Positions 1 through 7,420 of a stretch of DNA of 64,000 bases are shown one piece after another. The notes under the pieces were generated by a model that saw nothing but the letters and a program-made list of their open reading frames with translations, made no database searches and had not been told where the DNA came from. Origin of the DNA: Alitibacter langaaensis DSM 22999 (lineage in GTDB: Bacteria; Pseudomonadota; Gammaproteobacteria; Enterobacterales; Pasteurellaceae). The stretch lies in the NCBI RefSeq assembly GCF_003096995.1, contig NZ_QENU01000002.1:62001-126000 (forward strand), read 5' to 3'. Made by a program: the position numbers and the translations under genes. Every line of letters starts with the position of its first letter. Within the stretch, counting starts at the first letter, position 1.

Positions 1-1
1 G

Positions 2-940
2 CGCAATTATTTAGGGCATCCCCAACTGCCGCCCACGATTGCCTCCAAACAAATGCTTGCAGCCGTTGGGCAAAGCCAATTGATTCAAACCTGGGAAAAG
101 TTATTTGATGTCTATGATATTCGCATTGGGCAAATTTTATTAACGCGTGCGGATATTGAAGATCGCGAACGCTTTTTAAACGCTAGAGATACCTTGCAGG
201 CGTTGCTGGATAACCGAATTATTCCCGTGATTAATGAAAATGATGCCGTTGCCACCGCTGAAATTAAGGTGGGCGACAATGATAATTTGTCTGCGCTGGC
301 GGCGATTTTGGTGCAAGCGGACCAGCTTTATTTGCTCACGGATCAACAGGGTTTATTTGATAGCGACCCACGCAAAAATCCTGCCGCAAAATTAATTCCA
401 GTGGTGGAGCAAATCACCGATCATATCCGTTCTATTGCAGGGGGAAGTGGCACGAATTTAGGCACGGGCGGAATGTCCACCAAAATTAACGCCGCTGATG
501 TGGCGACACGTTCTGGCGTGGAAACCATCATTGCCCCAGGTGATCGCCTGAATGTGATTTTTGATCTTGCCCACGGCGAAAGTATTGGCACAAAATTTAC
601 AGTGCCTTCTGCTCATTTAGAAAGCCGTAAACAATGGTTGTTTGCCGCCCCTTCTGCGGGTGTCTTAATTGTAGATGATGGCGCGGTTAATGCGATTACA
701 GTGCAACATAAATCATTATTGCCCGCAGGGATTATTGCGGTGGAAGGGCGTTTCTCGCGTGGTGAAGTGGTTAAAATCTGCAGCCAAGACGGGAGCCAAA
801 TTGCGCTCGGTATGCCACGTTATAATAGCGATGCCTTAGCGCGCATCAAAGGCAAAAAATCCACCGATATTGAAAGCATTCTCGGTTACGAATATGGCGC
901 AGTTGCCGTGCATCGTGATGATATGATCGTGAAAAAATAG
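2..940 (+). CDS. proB: Glutamate 5-kinase, 5'-truncated by window edge
   Basis: ProB phosphorylates glutamate to glutamyl-5-phosphate, the first step of proline synthesis. The reading frame is open from base 2, and the residues before the first internal ATG (53) already match the family ([13 protein letters not shown]), so the true start lies outside the window. The kinase domain is visible ([14 protein letters not shown], then [12 protein letters not shown], then GTGGMSTKI around the nucleotide and substrate sites). The last ~90 residues have the features of a C-terminal PUA domain, as in E. coli ProB. The gene ends 74 bases before a mobile element. Its probable terminator, an uptake-sequence dyad, has been split by that insertion. 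Confidence 0.95.
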   Translation, partial: RNYLGHPQLPPTIASKQMLAAVGQSQLIQTWEKLFDVYDIRIGQILLTRADIEDRERFLNARDTLQALLDNRIIPVINENDAVATAEIKVGDNDNLSALAAILVQADQLYLLTDQQGLFDSDPRKNPAAKLIPVVEQITDHIRSIAGGSGTNLGTGGMSTKINAADVATRSGVETIIAPGDRLNVIFDLAHGESIGTKFTVPSAHLESRKQWLFAAPSAGVLIVDDGAVNAITVQHKSLLPAGIIAVEGRFSRGEVVKICSQDGSQIALGMPRYNSDALARIKGKKSTDIESILGYEYGAVAVHRDDMIVKK

Positions 941-1006
941 CGAGCGTTTAGGGAAAACCATTCAACGCACTTTATTAATAGACAAAAAGTGCGGTCAAAA
1001 AATAAC

Positions 1007-1014
1007 AAATTTTT
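1007..1014 (+). repeat. Left target-site duplication
   Basis: AAATTTTT directly abuts the left inverted repeat and is repeated at 9148-9155 directly after the right one. Eight bases is the usual duplication length for the IS1595 family. Confidence 0.9.
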
Positions 1015-1043
1015 CGGTATTATGTAGCAGTTGCACAAAGACC
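1015..1043 (+). repeat. Left terminal inverted repeat (29 bp)
   Basis: Begins CGGTATTATG and ends CACAAAGACC. It is a perfect reverse complement of 9119-9147. Identity stops on both sides exactly at the outer direct repeats and at the inner ACC/GGT. Confidence 0.92.
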
Positions 1044-1061
1044 TAACCGCTTGAAAATACT

Positions 1062-1098
1062 AAAATCTCCATTGAAAATTTAACTCAATGGAGATTTT
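1062..1098 (+). promoter_or_regulatory. Hairpin covering the ribosome site of the first transposon gene
   Basis: A perfect 14-bp stem (1062-1075 with 1085-1098) encloses a 9-base loop. The right arm contains the GGAG ribosome site of the gene starting at 1103 and is followed by a short T-run. Transcripts entering from proB would fold this stem and hide the site, or terminate. IS10 and IS50 are known to use such hairpins to block expression by outside readthrough. That this one does so is inferred. Confidence 0.65.
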
Positions 1099-1102
1099 TA
1101 TT

Positions 1103-1600
1103 ATGGCAGAATCCCACCTTATTTCTCAACTTACCAAATTAATCGAAAGTAGCTATAAAGAAAAAGCAATTCTTGAACATCAACTTGATCAGTTAAACCA
1201 ACAGAAATCAGATTTAGAGGATAAAATACTTTGTTTTGAGAATACCTTGATATACATTGAACCCAATTTCGATTTAAGGCAAATCAAAACACAATTCAAT
1301 GTTTCAAGGCTAATAAAACCTCGATTGTTTAAGCAAAATCTTCAATTGTTGGTTGCAAGAGTATTAAAGCAAAGTGATAGTTGGAAAACATTATACTTTA
1401 TTACAGAGGCGGCGTTGGAATTAGACACTGGCAAAAATTATCCTCTACCCCAAATAGAACATAAATTAGCTGTTGCTCGGGTATTGAAAGAACTGTATAA
1501 GAAAGGAATTATTGAACGGAAAGAAGTTGAATTACATAAACGGACACTAAAGCGAAGATTTTTCAGGCGTTCTGAATGGCGATTAAAACCTCTTGAGTAA
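1103..1600 (+). CDS. Coiled-coil plus winged-helix-like protein, unknown function
   Basis: This 165-residue protein has no function I recognise. Residues ~10-50 are rich in charged and leucine heptads (KEKAILEHQLDQLNQQK) and look like a coiled coil. The rest is basic and helical (RVLKELYKKGIIERKEV, then a beta-like RRFFRRSEWRLK end) and resembles a winged helix. I chose ATG 1103 over 1088 because GGAG at 1091-1094 is correctly spaced for it. Layout and several motifs match the 140-residue protein at 2842-3264, which is coupled to a transposase, so both may belong to one family of element-encoded DNA-binding accessory proteins. A hairpin overlies its ribosome site, and its 3' end overlaps rnlA tail to tail. 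Confidence 0.7.
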   Translation: MAESHLISQLTKLIESSYKEKAILEHQLDQLNQQKSDLEDKILCFENTLIYIEPNFDLRQIKTQFNVSRLIKPRLFKQNLQLLVARVLKQSDSWKTLYFITEAALELDTGKNYPLPQIEHKLAVARVLKELYKKGIIERKEVELHKRTLKRRFFRRSEWRLKPLE

Positions 1601-2688
1601 GAATGAAGAAATAGAGGTAGAATTACCTCTATTTTATTATAAACTTTATCGCCTATATTTAACGCTTCCTGCAATGAATTTACTTTGGCAGTTGCCTCAG
1701 TAAATCCCTCCATGTGAAATAAAGAATGCCTCCGCTGTCTATAATAAGTATAAGCTTGTTCAAGACTTGAGCGTATACCATTTAACTTAGCATGCTTAAT
1801 TAAAATATCTGTATTTAAAGTAATAGGGGTAGCTGTACAGTTAAATAATTCTCCAATATTATTTGGTATTTCCACTATTCCATTTTCAAGAAATTTTGCT
1901 TTGATGACACCTTCTAAAGCTTTTAATTCACAATATGTAAGCATTGAATATTCAAGTAAGTGGGGCGAGGCAGCCTTAACACAATAGCTTGATACTAGAA
2001 GATTTCTAATCAGGTCTGGTAACTTATCGTATGATTTACATAACTTAATTCTTAGTAAATCTTCAGAAATTTCTGTTCTTACTATAACTTTATCGAGTTC
2101 ATCTTTTTTATAAAGAATTTTAGCTAGAGTATCAGTATCTATTTCCGTAGAAAGAGCATAAGCTACTATTTTATAGCAAGACAAAGGTCTACCCTGAATT
2201 AGTAATCGATTCTTTGATGGATAAAAAGAAATATTAAGTTGATCGTTAAATGTTAAGGATTTTAATTGGTATAACGTACCGCCATCTATTTGTTTTGACT
2301 CAACTATAACATCGTTTTTTTCTCTAATAGACTCTATCTCATCTAATATTAAATCAATGATGCTATCATTAATACCTGAAATAGACATATTTAGACTAGA
2401 TATTTCATTTTGACATAAATGTAATCTAATATATTCAGCAACTTCTATATTTAACTCTTTATTCTTACCTTCAGTGACTTGAATAGTCGTCGTTCCATTA
2501 GTTTTTAGATGAAAAACTATGCGAGCTGGCTCGATACCTGCTTTAATGATTTTATAAATAATTTTTGATGATGATTCATTATCTACTAACTCTGGTGTAG
2601 CTTGTCTAGACTGACAAAATTGCCTTAAACAGCTTTCTAATTGCTCTCGGTCTAAATTTAGATCCTTGAATTGATTTCTATCACACAT
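1438..2688 (-). CDS. rnlA: RnlA-like HEPN RNase toxin with readthrough C-terminus, no antitoxin
   Basis: RnlA (RNase LS) is the mRNA-cleaving toxin of the RnlA-RnlB system, which blocks phage T4 lacking its Dmd inhibitor. Recognised by QGRPLSCYK, the CVKAASPHLLEYSML region and the HEPN catalytic motif RHSLFH (R320-x4-H325; E. coli RnlA has R318/H323). ATG 2688 (MCDRNQFKDLNL) matches the E. coli N-terminus; the upstream TTG at 2700 does not. Homology ends near codon 350, about where E. coli RnlA stops. The frame then continues ~60 codons through a terminator hairpin and antisense to the gene at 1103. No rnlB-like gene follows on this strand. Either toxicity is lost or an antitoxin lies elsewhere. 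Confidence 0.85.
   Translation of the reverse strand: MCDRNQFKDLNLDREQLESCLRQFCQSRQATPELVDNESSSKIIYKIIKAGIEPARIVFHLKTNGTTTIQVTEGKNKELNIEVAEYIRLHLCQNEISSLNMSISGINDSIIDLILDEIESIREKNDVIVESKQIDGGTLYQLKSLTFNDQLNISFYPSKNRLLIQGRPLSCYKIVAYALSTEIDTDTLAKILYKKDELDKVIVRTEISEDLLRIKLCKSYDKLPDLIRNLLVSSYCVKAASPHLLEYSMLTYCELKALEGVIKAKFLENGIVEIPNNIGELFNCTATPITLNTDILIKHAKLNGIRSSLEQAYTYYRQRRHSLFHMEGFTEATAKVNSLQEALNIGDKVYNKIEVILPLFLHSYSRGFNRHSERLKNLRFSVRLCNSTSFRSIIPFLYSSFNTRATANLCSIWGRG
1610..1636. terminator. Hairpin terminator after the 1103 gene
   Basis: A 10-bp stem (AATAGAGGTA with TACCTCTATT) around a GAAT loop is followed by T-rich DNA. It lies 10 bases past the stop of the + strand gene. The oppositely oriented rnlA frame reads straight through it, which suggests rnlA has been joined to a foreign gene end. 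Confidence 0.75.
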
Positions 2689-2818
2689 TATATATTGCAA
2701 CTAATTACATAATAATATCAAGTAAAATTATCTAGTCATTATCTTCGATTTTGCACACAAAAACAACAAAATAAAGGTTGCTTTCTTAAATACTTTATAT
2801 AACCTAGATTAATACTAT

Positions 2819-2850
2819 CAAAAATAGCGGTAAAGATACCGCTATTTTTG
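2819..2850. terminator. Bidirectional hairpin terminator
   Basis: A 14-bp perfect stem (2819-2832 with 2837-2850), AAGA loop, A-run on one side and T-run on the other. The stop codon of the 140-residue protein gene lies inside the stem. It would terminate the transposase operon and insulate rnlA. Confidence 0.85.
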
Positions 2851-3264
2851 TTTCCATTGCCAGTGAACCTCATTTCGACTAATTTGAACTCTATTAATCC
2901 ATTCCCTTTTATAAAACTCATTCAGTTGTTTACGAACGGAATCAAGATGCTTTTCAGACGGTGTATCAGGATTTTGTTCAATATCGAAAATGCGCTGCGT
3001 GAGTTCTGCAATTGTAAAGGCTTTATTGGGTGCTTCTCGCATCATTTGTACGATGTATTTACGAATTTTCCCTTTAAAGAGCTTATATTTGGAACGGTAC
3101 ACAAAGTTATCCGTATTATAAAGGGCTACATCACTTTCCTGTTGAGTAAGCTCAATAGCACGTTTTAATGTGGCAATGTTCGCATCAAGTAAGGCTAGAT
3201 GATGTAATACCTGTTTACGTTCAAACTCAAATTCTTTGAGCTTCTTATCTAGGTTGTATGCCAT
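2842..3264 (-). CDS. Transposase-linked coiled-coil plus winged-helix-like protein
   Basis: This 140-residue protein has no function I can name. The first ~45 residues form a likely coiled coil (ERKQVLHHLALLDANIATLKRA). After a basic linker (SKYKLFKGKIRKYIVQ) comes a helix-turn-helix-like part (FTIAELTQRIF, then KHLDSVRKQLNEFYKREWI) and a short beta-like tail. The start lies 4 bases after the stop of the transposase gene at 3269-4306, so the two are co-transcribed and probably translationally coupled. The protein at 1103-1600 has the same domain order and a similar RLFKQNLQ/LKELYKKGII stretch. A role in regulating or assisting transposition is inferred from linkage only. Confidence 0.7.
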   Translation of the reverse strand: MAYNLDKKLKEFEFERKQVLHHLALLDANIATLKRAIELTQQESDVALYNTDNFVYRSKYKLFKGKIRKYIVQMMREAPNKAFTIAELTQRIFDIEQNPDTPSEKHLDSVRKQLNEFYKREWINRVQISRNEVHWQWKQK

Positions 3265-3268
3265 ATAT

Positions 3269-4306
3269 CTACTGCCAAATCACTTCTTGATGAATAATTT
3301 TTCGTTGCCAATAACCGCACCATTCATTGTTATCGTTGGTGGTTTTCAAACATCGACTTAATACATCAATAAACTGCGCTTTATTTGAGGTACGGCGATT
3401 GTCCTCACGGTACGCAATTTCATTAGCATAGTTAAGCAGGTATTCATTACTAATTCGGTGAACTTGTCCGTAGTACATACGTTTAAAACGACTGAACAAA
3501 CTTTCTGCTTGATTGTTTGTTACACCTAAGTCGCTACGATATTCTTCCTTATGGTTTACCGTTCTCAAATCATAGTAGGGCAACAAGACATCATAAGCCG
3601 TACTTTCATCGGTATTGATTTGCGTATTAGGTTTAATGAATTTTTCAGCAAAACTTTTCACTACTGATTGCGATTCTGTATGTGCCACAAAAACGTGAGA
3701 GCGTTTTGCTCCACAATGCAGCGCATTACTGGCTTTTTCTTCTGGCGAATAATGCTCACGTGCAACCATGACACAACGTTTATCAGGATTCTGATTTTCC
3801 TTTAAACGATAGTCAATGCGGTCAGCTTTCTTATTTGCTTTACGTGGTGCAGGATGAATATAAGTGCCGTCCATATCCACTATACCTGACAATGGTTTCA
3901 TATCACGACTTTCCAGTAATGCTTTACGGAATTTATGCGATAAAACAAATGCCGTGCGAGGATTAAGTTTTGCATTACGTGCTAATTGAAGGGAAGATAA
4001 GCCTTTGACGGCATTTACCCATTCCATTAAAGCATAGAGATAAACCTTAATTGGTTTCTTGCGATTGGCAAAAATGGTGCCAGAAGTGACACTGAAAGTA
4101 TGATTACAATGTTTGCAGCGCCATTGTTTACGTGTAGAAATATAATAAGGCTTATGTTGCACCCCACATTTAGGACAAGTGATAAATTCTTTTCCACCCC
4201 ATCTTAATTCACAAAGCAAATCATACGCATCTTCTTCCGAGAGTTGTGCAATCTCGTAAGAAGAAAGCGTGCGAGCTTTGCTAGAAAGTAAGAAATGCTG
4301 GGTCAT
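3269..4306 (-). CDS. IS1595-family transposase (copy 1)
   Basis: This 345-residue protein is a cut-and-paste DDE-type transposase of the IS1595/ISXO2 kind. A zinc ribbon near the N-terminus has paired cysteines C44-x2-C47 and C64-x2-C67 (CPKC, CKHC). It is followed by FSVTSGTIFANRKKP and the RNase H-like core: first Asp in VDMDGTYI (~D146), second in NTDESTAYD (~D233), and the NNQAESLFSRFKR block with ~E268. The frame is intact. It begins head to head with the Xre gene at 4438, sharing a dyad-rich control region, and is followed 4 bases on by the coiled-coil gene. It is clearly different in sequence from copy 2 at 7421. Confidence 0.92.
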   Translation of the reverse strand: MTQHFLLSSKARTLSSYEIAQLSEEDAYDLLCELRWGGKEFITCPKCGVQHKPYYISTRKQWRCKHCNHTFSVTSGTIFANRKKPIKVYLYALMEWVNAVKGLSSLQLARNAKLNPRTAFVLSHKFRKALLESRDMKPLSGIVDMDGTYIHPAPRKANKKADRIDYRLKENQNPDKRCVMVAREHYSPEEKASNALHCGAKRSHVFVAHTESQSVVKSFAEKFIKPNTQINTDESTAYDVLLPYYDLRTVNHKEEYRSDLGVTNNQAESLFSRFKRMYYGQVHRISNEYLLNYANEIAYREDNRRTSNKAQFIDVLSRCLKTTNDNNEWCGYWQRKIIHQEVIWQ

Positions 4307-4348
4307 CGTCTTGTTTAAAATTTATGTTAATAGAGATTTTAAATATGC

Positions 4349-4422
4349 TCAAACGTGATAAAATGCGTTTGAATTCAAAACAAATATACGCTCATTTGCG
4401 TAATTTGTCAATTGTAAATTGA
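4349..4422. promoter_or_regulatory. Operator-like dyads between divergent transposase and Xre genes
   Basis: Three inverted repeats lie in the 131-base divergent region: TCAAACG/CGTTTGA (4349-4355 and 4366-4372), TACGC/GCGTA (4387-4391 and 4398-4402) and TCAATT/AATTGA (4408-4413 and 4417-4422). ACGCTCA recurs at 4388 and 4430. They are likely operators for the adjacent Xre protein, so transposase and R-M genes may share one repressor. No binding is shown. Confidence 0.5.
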
Positions 4423-4437
4423 AAATGGAACGCTCAA

Positions 4438-4770
4438 ATGTGTATATCAGAAAGATTAAGACAAGTTTGTGAAGCTAAAAATTGGAAAATTACAGACTTC
4501 GCAGAACAAACAGGAATAGCCTATCGCACGATGCAAGGTTACATCGGTGGCGAACGAGAACCTAATGCGGAAGGGATGGCTGGGATCGCTAAAGCAGGGG
4601 TGAATTTAAATTGGCTCGTTAGCGGTGAAGGTGAGATGTTTCAAGCTGTAACGCCAAAAAATACTATCTCAGAGCAAGAAGAAAAGCTGATTGCAGACTA
4701 TCGTACTATGCCTGAAAATTTAAAGGATGCCTTTGCTATTTCTTTTAAAGAAATATCAGAAAAACAATAA
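4438..4770 (+). CDS. Xre-family helix-turn-helix regulator
   Basis: This 110-residue protein has an N-terminal Cro/CI-type helix-turn-helix (residues ~5-62: ITDFAEQTGIAYRTMQGYIGGEREP, then LNWLVSGEGEMF, a typical phage-repressor-like ending) and a short acidic helical C-terminus without a peptidase domain. It lies 37 bases upstream of the repeat-bearing leader of the R-M gene and divergent from transposase copy 1. It may act like a controller (C) protein of the R-M gene, or as a repressor of transposase, or both. Its own upstream region holds several dyads. Confidence 0.8.
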   Translation: MCISERLRQVCEAKNWKITDFAEQTGIAYRTMQGYIGGEREPNAEGMAGIAKAGVNLNWLVSGEGEMFQAVTPKNTISEQEEKLIADYRTMPENLKDAFAISFKEISEKQ

Positions 4771-4807
4771 ATATTTAACTTGACATTAACTCAATAAGGA
4801 ACAAAAA

Positions 4808-4960
4808 ATGTCCCTACAAGCCTACAAGCCTACAAGCCTACAAGCCTACAAGCCTACAAGCCTACAAGCCTACAAGCCTACAAGCCTACAAGCCTACAAG
4901 CCTACAAATAGCTTATTATCTAAATATCAACCTTGCAAATTTATTTTGGGAGGTTGTTAA
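4808..4960 (+). CDS. Repeat-built leader peptide coupled to the R-M gene
   Basis: This short ORF encodes 50 residues. ATG 4808 is preceded by AAGGA (4796-4800) at good spacing. Codons 2-33 are four copies of the octapeptide SLQAYKPT, made from an 8-bp DNA repeat that has no stop in any frame. The present copy number puts the stop TAA at 4958-4960, overlapping the R-M start as TAATG, the classic layout of translational coupling. One copy fewer would stop at TAG 4909, 48 bases before the R-M ATG. One copy more would stop at TAG 4965, just past it. I read it as a slippage-tuned leader rather than a functional peptide. Confidence 0.65.
   Translation: MSLQAYKPTSLQAYKPTSLQAYKPTSLQAYKPTNSLLSKYQPCKFILGGC
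4813..4907 (+). repeat. 8-bp tandem repeat, 11 full copies plus 7 bases
   Basis: The unit CCTACAAG (equivalently ACAAGCCT) is repeated perfectly from 4813 to 4900, then CCTACAA. Eight is not a multiple of three, so each gain or loss of a unit shifts the leader frame. Perfect identity suggests active slippage, as in known phase-variable Haemophilus loci. Confidence 0.97.
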
Positions 4961-7206
4961 TGTCTAGAAGCAGTACAAAAGTAAGCGAATCCATTACTGA
5001 AAATATATTTAGAGAATTTTATTCTAAAGAAAATTTTATTGAAAAATCTGCAATTCCAAATGAATATGGATTTAAATCTAAGAATAATACTGGAGAAGTT
5101 GGTTATCCTGATTTTTTTAAAGATTTAGATGAATATTGCATTGTCGTTGAAGCTAAATCTACGAAACACTCTGATGCAGAAAATGAAGTTAAGTTCTATA
5201 TGCTGGAAAACAACATAGATGTAGATATTATTGGCATTGCAATTTCAGGTCAATCAATAGAACAGTTAAAAGTAACTTATTTTTATAAGCTTTATGATAA
5301 GAATGAAATATTCACATTAAAAGTAAAAGATTCTTTAATAAGTATAGATTCACTTCATAAAAAATTTATAAAACATAAATATGGTGAGGTTATAACTGAT
5401 GATGAGCTTATTACAGTAATTAAGTCCTTAAATGAAACATTCCACTCTGGAAACATTAGAGAAACAGAAAGAAGTTTATTCTTTTCTGGATTAATGATTG
5501 TTCTAACTAATCCCACATTTAGAAATACATATAAATCGATACAAAAACCAACAGAACAAGAATGTGCTAAAATAAAGATAACGCTATTACAAGCTCATCA
5601 CTTAAATGCTGCGATTGTTAAAGCTATAAACATACAATTAGAATCAAAAATAAATTCTTTATCTAAGGAATACAGTTGGGAGGATAAGTTTTCTTTTATT
5701 AAAAAAATTGATTTTGGATTAATAGAGTATAAGAATATAATTAAGAAAATAGAAAGTAAAATATATACATCATATCTATTAGATGAAAAACAGGATCTTT
5801 TAGGGAAAGCTTATAAAATTTTTCTTTCAAGAGCTGGAAGTGCAGAAAGCAAAAATATTATTCTTACCCCAGATCATATTAAAGAACTAATGATAAAATT
5901 AGCTAGACTGAATGTTGATGATGTAATAATTGATACTTGTATGGGAACAGGTGGCTTCTTAATGGAAGCAATGAAAAAGCTAATTAACTTAGCCCAAGAT
6001 AATGATGATAAAATAAAAAATATAAAAGAAAAGCAACTTATAGGATTTGAACTTGACTCTGTGTTATTTTCGCTTGCTTGCTCAAATATGTTTTTACATG
6101 GCGATGGTAGATCTAATTTATTATTCAGATCTAGTTTGTTAGATAATAATAGCCAAGTCGCGAATAATTATGATTCTGTGCTTTTTGATTATATTAAAAG
6201 TTTAAAGCCTACTAAATGTATTATTAACCCCCCTTATGAGAAAAATCAATCAATAAAATTTACATTACAAGCTTTAAAGTTTATCGAACAAAACGGAAAA
6301 CTTATTATAATAATGCCGACCCCAACTTTAAATAAGAATAAGGATGGATTATTAAAAGATATTCTAAAGATAGCAAAACTTTATTTTGTAATAAAAATGC
6401 CAATGAATCTTTTTTCAGAACAAAAGAGAACTGTTAATACATCTATCTTTGGCTTTACAAAAACACCACATCATGAAAATGATAATGTCTTATTTTATAA
6501 CTTAGCTGATGATAGATTTGTAAGTATCCAACATAAAGGTAGAATAGATAAGAATAACCGTTGGAATGATATTGAGAGTGAAATTTTAGATCATATAAGT
6601 GATTTCAAGGAAACAAAAGGATTATGCGAAAAAAGAAAAATATATGAAAAAAATATATTGAATCCAAATGGATACCAAAATGAACGAAACAGCACCTATC
6701 CACTACTTAAATTAAGCGATCTTTTTTATGTTAATGATGGTAATTTAGCTAGTAGTGATGCTAATGATAGTGGTGAATTTGATTTTATAACCGCATCGGA
6801 AGAATGGAAAAAACATGATGAATATACTCATGATTGTGAAACTATTGTTTATGCAGCAAAAGCAGGTTGATCGTTAGGTAGAACTCATTATATTAATGGA
6901 AAATTTATTGCAAGCAACCTTTGCTATATCCTAACATCAAAGAATAATGAAAAGTATCCTATAAATATGGAATTTTATAATATTTACTTTTCTGCAATAA
7001 GAGAAACTATCGTATCTAACCTAGCTGATGGAACATCAAAATTAACAATAGATAAGACATCTTTATCCGAATATCTTATTGAATATATCCCTATCGATAT
7101 TCAAAATTCCTATGTTATATCACATATGGAAAAATATAAGAAAGCAATGGATGAGTTAAAACAAATAAAATATAAAATGAATAATGATATTTTATCTATC
7201 TTATAA
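4960..7206 (+). pseudogene. Fused restriction-methylase-specificity (type IIG-like) gene with in-frame TGA
   Basis: From ATG 4960 (GGGAGG at 4948-4953) the frame runs to TGA 6868-6870, then continues in the same frame to 7206 (748 codons if the TGA were sense). The N-terminal nuclease-like part has a PD-(D/E)xK pattern (GYPDF, ~D51; VVEAKS, E64-x-K66). The middle is an N6-adenine methylase: motif I DTCMGTGGF (~325-333) and NPPY (~423-426). The C-terminal part resembles one HsdS-type target recognition half (YPLLKLSDLF; after the stop SLGRTHYINGKF and a closing helix). The stop falls between AAKAG and SLGRTHY, inside a conserved stretch, consistent with one GGA to TGA change. The 636-residue product keeps nuclease and methylase but loses the end of the recognition domain. 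The gene is AT-richer than the core genes nearby. Confidence 0.85.
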
Positions 7207-7220
7207 AGAATAACTTTCTA

Positions 7221-7373
7221 TACACATAAGCAACCTTGAAAAGGGTTGCTTTTTTCTTGCAAATCGATCAAACTTCGATCTAAAATACTTCCCACTTTAG
7301 GCAAATCTTCTCGTTTGCTTTTTTCATATTTAATTCGTTCAACCAATTTAGCAAGAGAAACATGACTTATTAG
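7221..7373 (-). pseudogene. Possible coding remnant antisense downstream of the R-M gene
   Basis: A 51-codon open stretch between two stops reads like protein (SLAKLVERIKYEKSKRED, then a leucine-rich helix) but has no start codon or ribosome site and overlaps a terminator hairpin. I do not recognise the family. It may be the tail of a deleted cargo gene, or chance. Confidence 0.25.
7228..7255 (+). terminator. Hairpin terminator after the R-M gene
   Basis: Stem AAGCAACC/GGTTGCTT (7228-7235 with 7244-7251), 8-base loop, then a T-run, 21 bases past the R-M stop. Confidence 0.85.
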
Positions 7374-7420
7374 CTACAAAACAATAAGTTGAAAGTTGAT
7401 TATGCACGTTGAACGAAAAA

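Noticed and set aside
2695..2715. GCAACT-N4-ACATAATA next to the rnlA start resembles part of the right terminal repeat
   Set aside because: Only two short blocks match, spacing differs by one base, the outer and inner parts do not match, and no target duplication is seen. AT-rich chance match is likely.
2848..3168. 106-codon plus-strand ORF opposite the 140-residue gene
   Set aside because: It is the shadow of a gene that is coupled to the transposase and has better coding features.
4933..4960. TTG 4933 as start of the R-M gene, making the repeat part of its coding frame
   Set aside because: TTG 4933 has no ribosome site, while GGGAGG is ideally placed for ATG 4960. The R-M frame has a TAG at 4909 and TAA at 4921, so it cannot be continuous with the repeat.
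6868..6870. TGA as a selenocysteine codon
   Set aside because: No SECIS-like stem is obvious right after it, the position is a small-residue stretch in related recognition domains, and no selenoprotein role fits.
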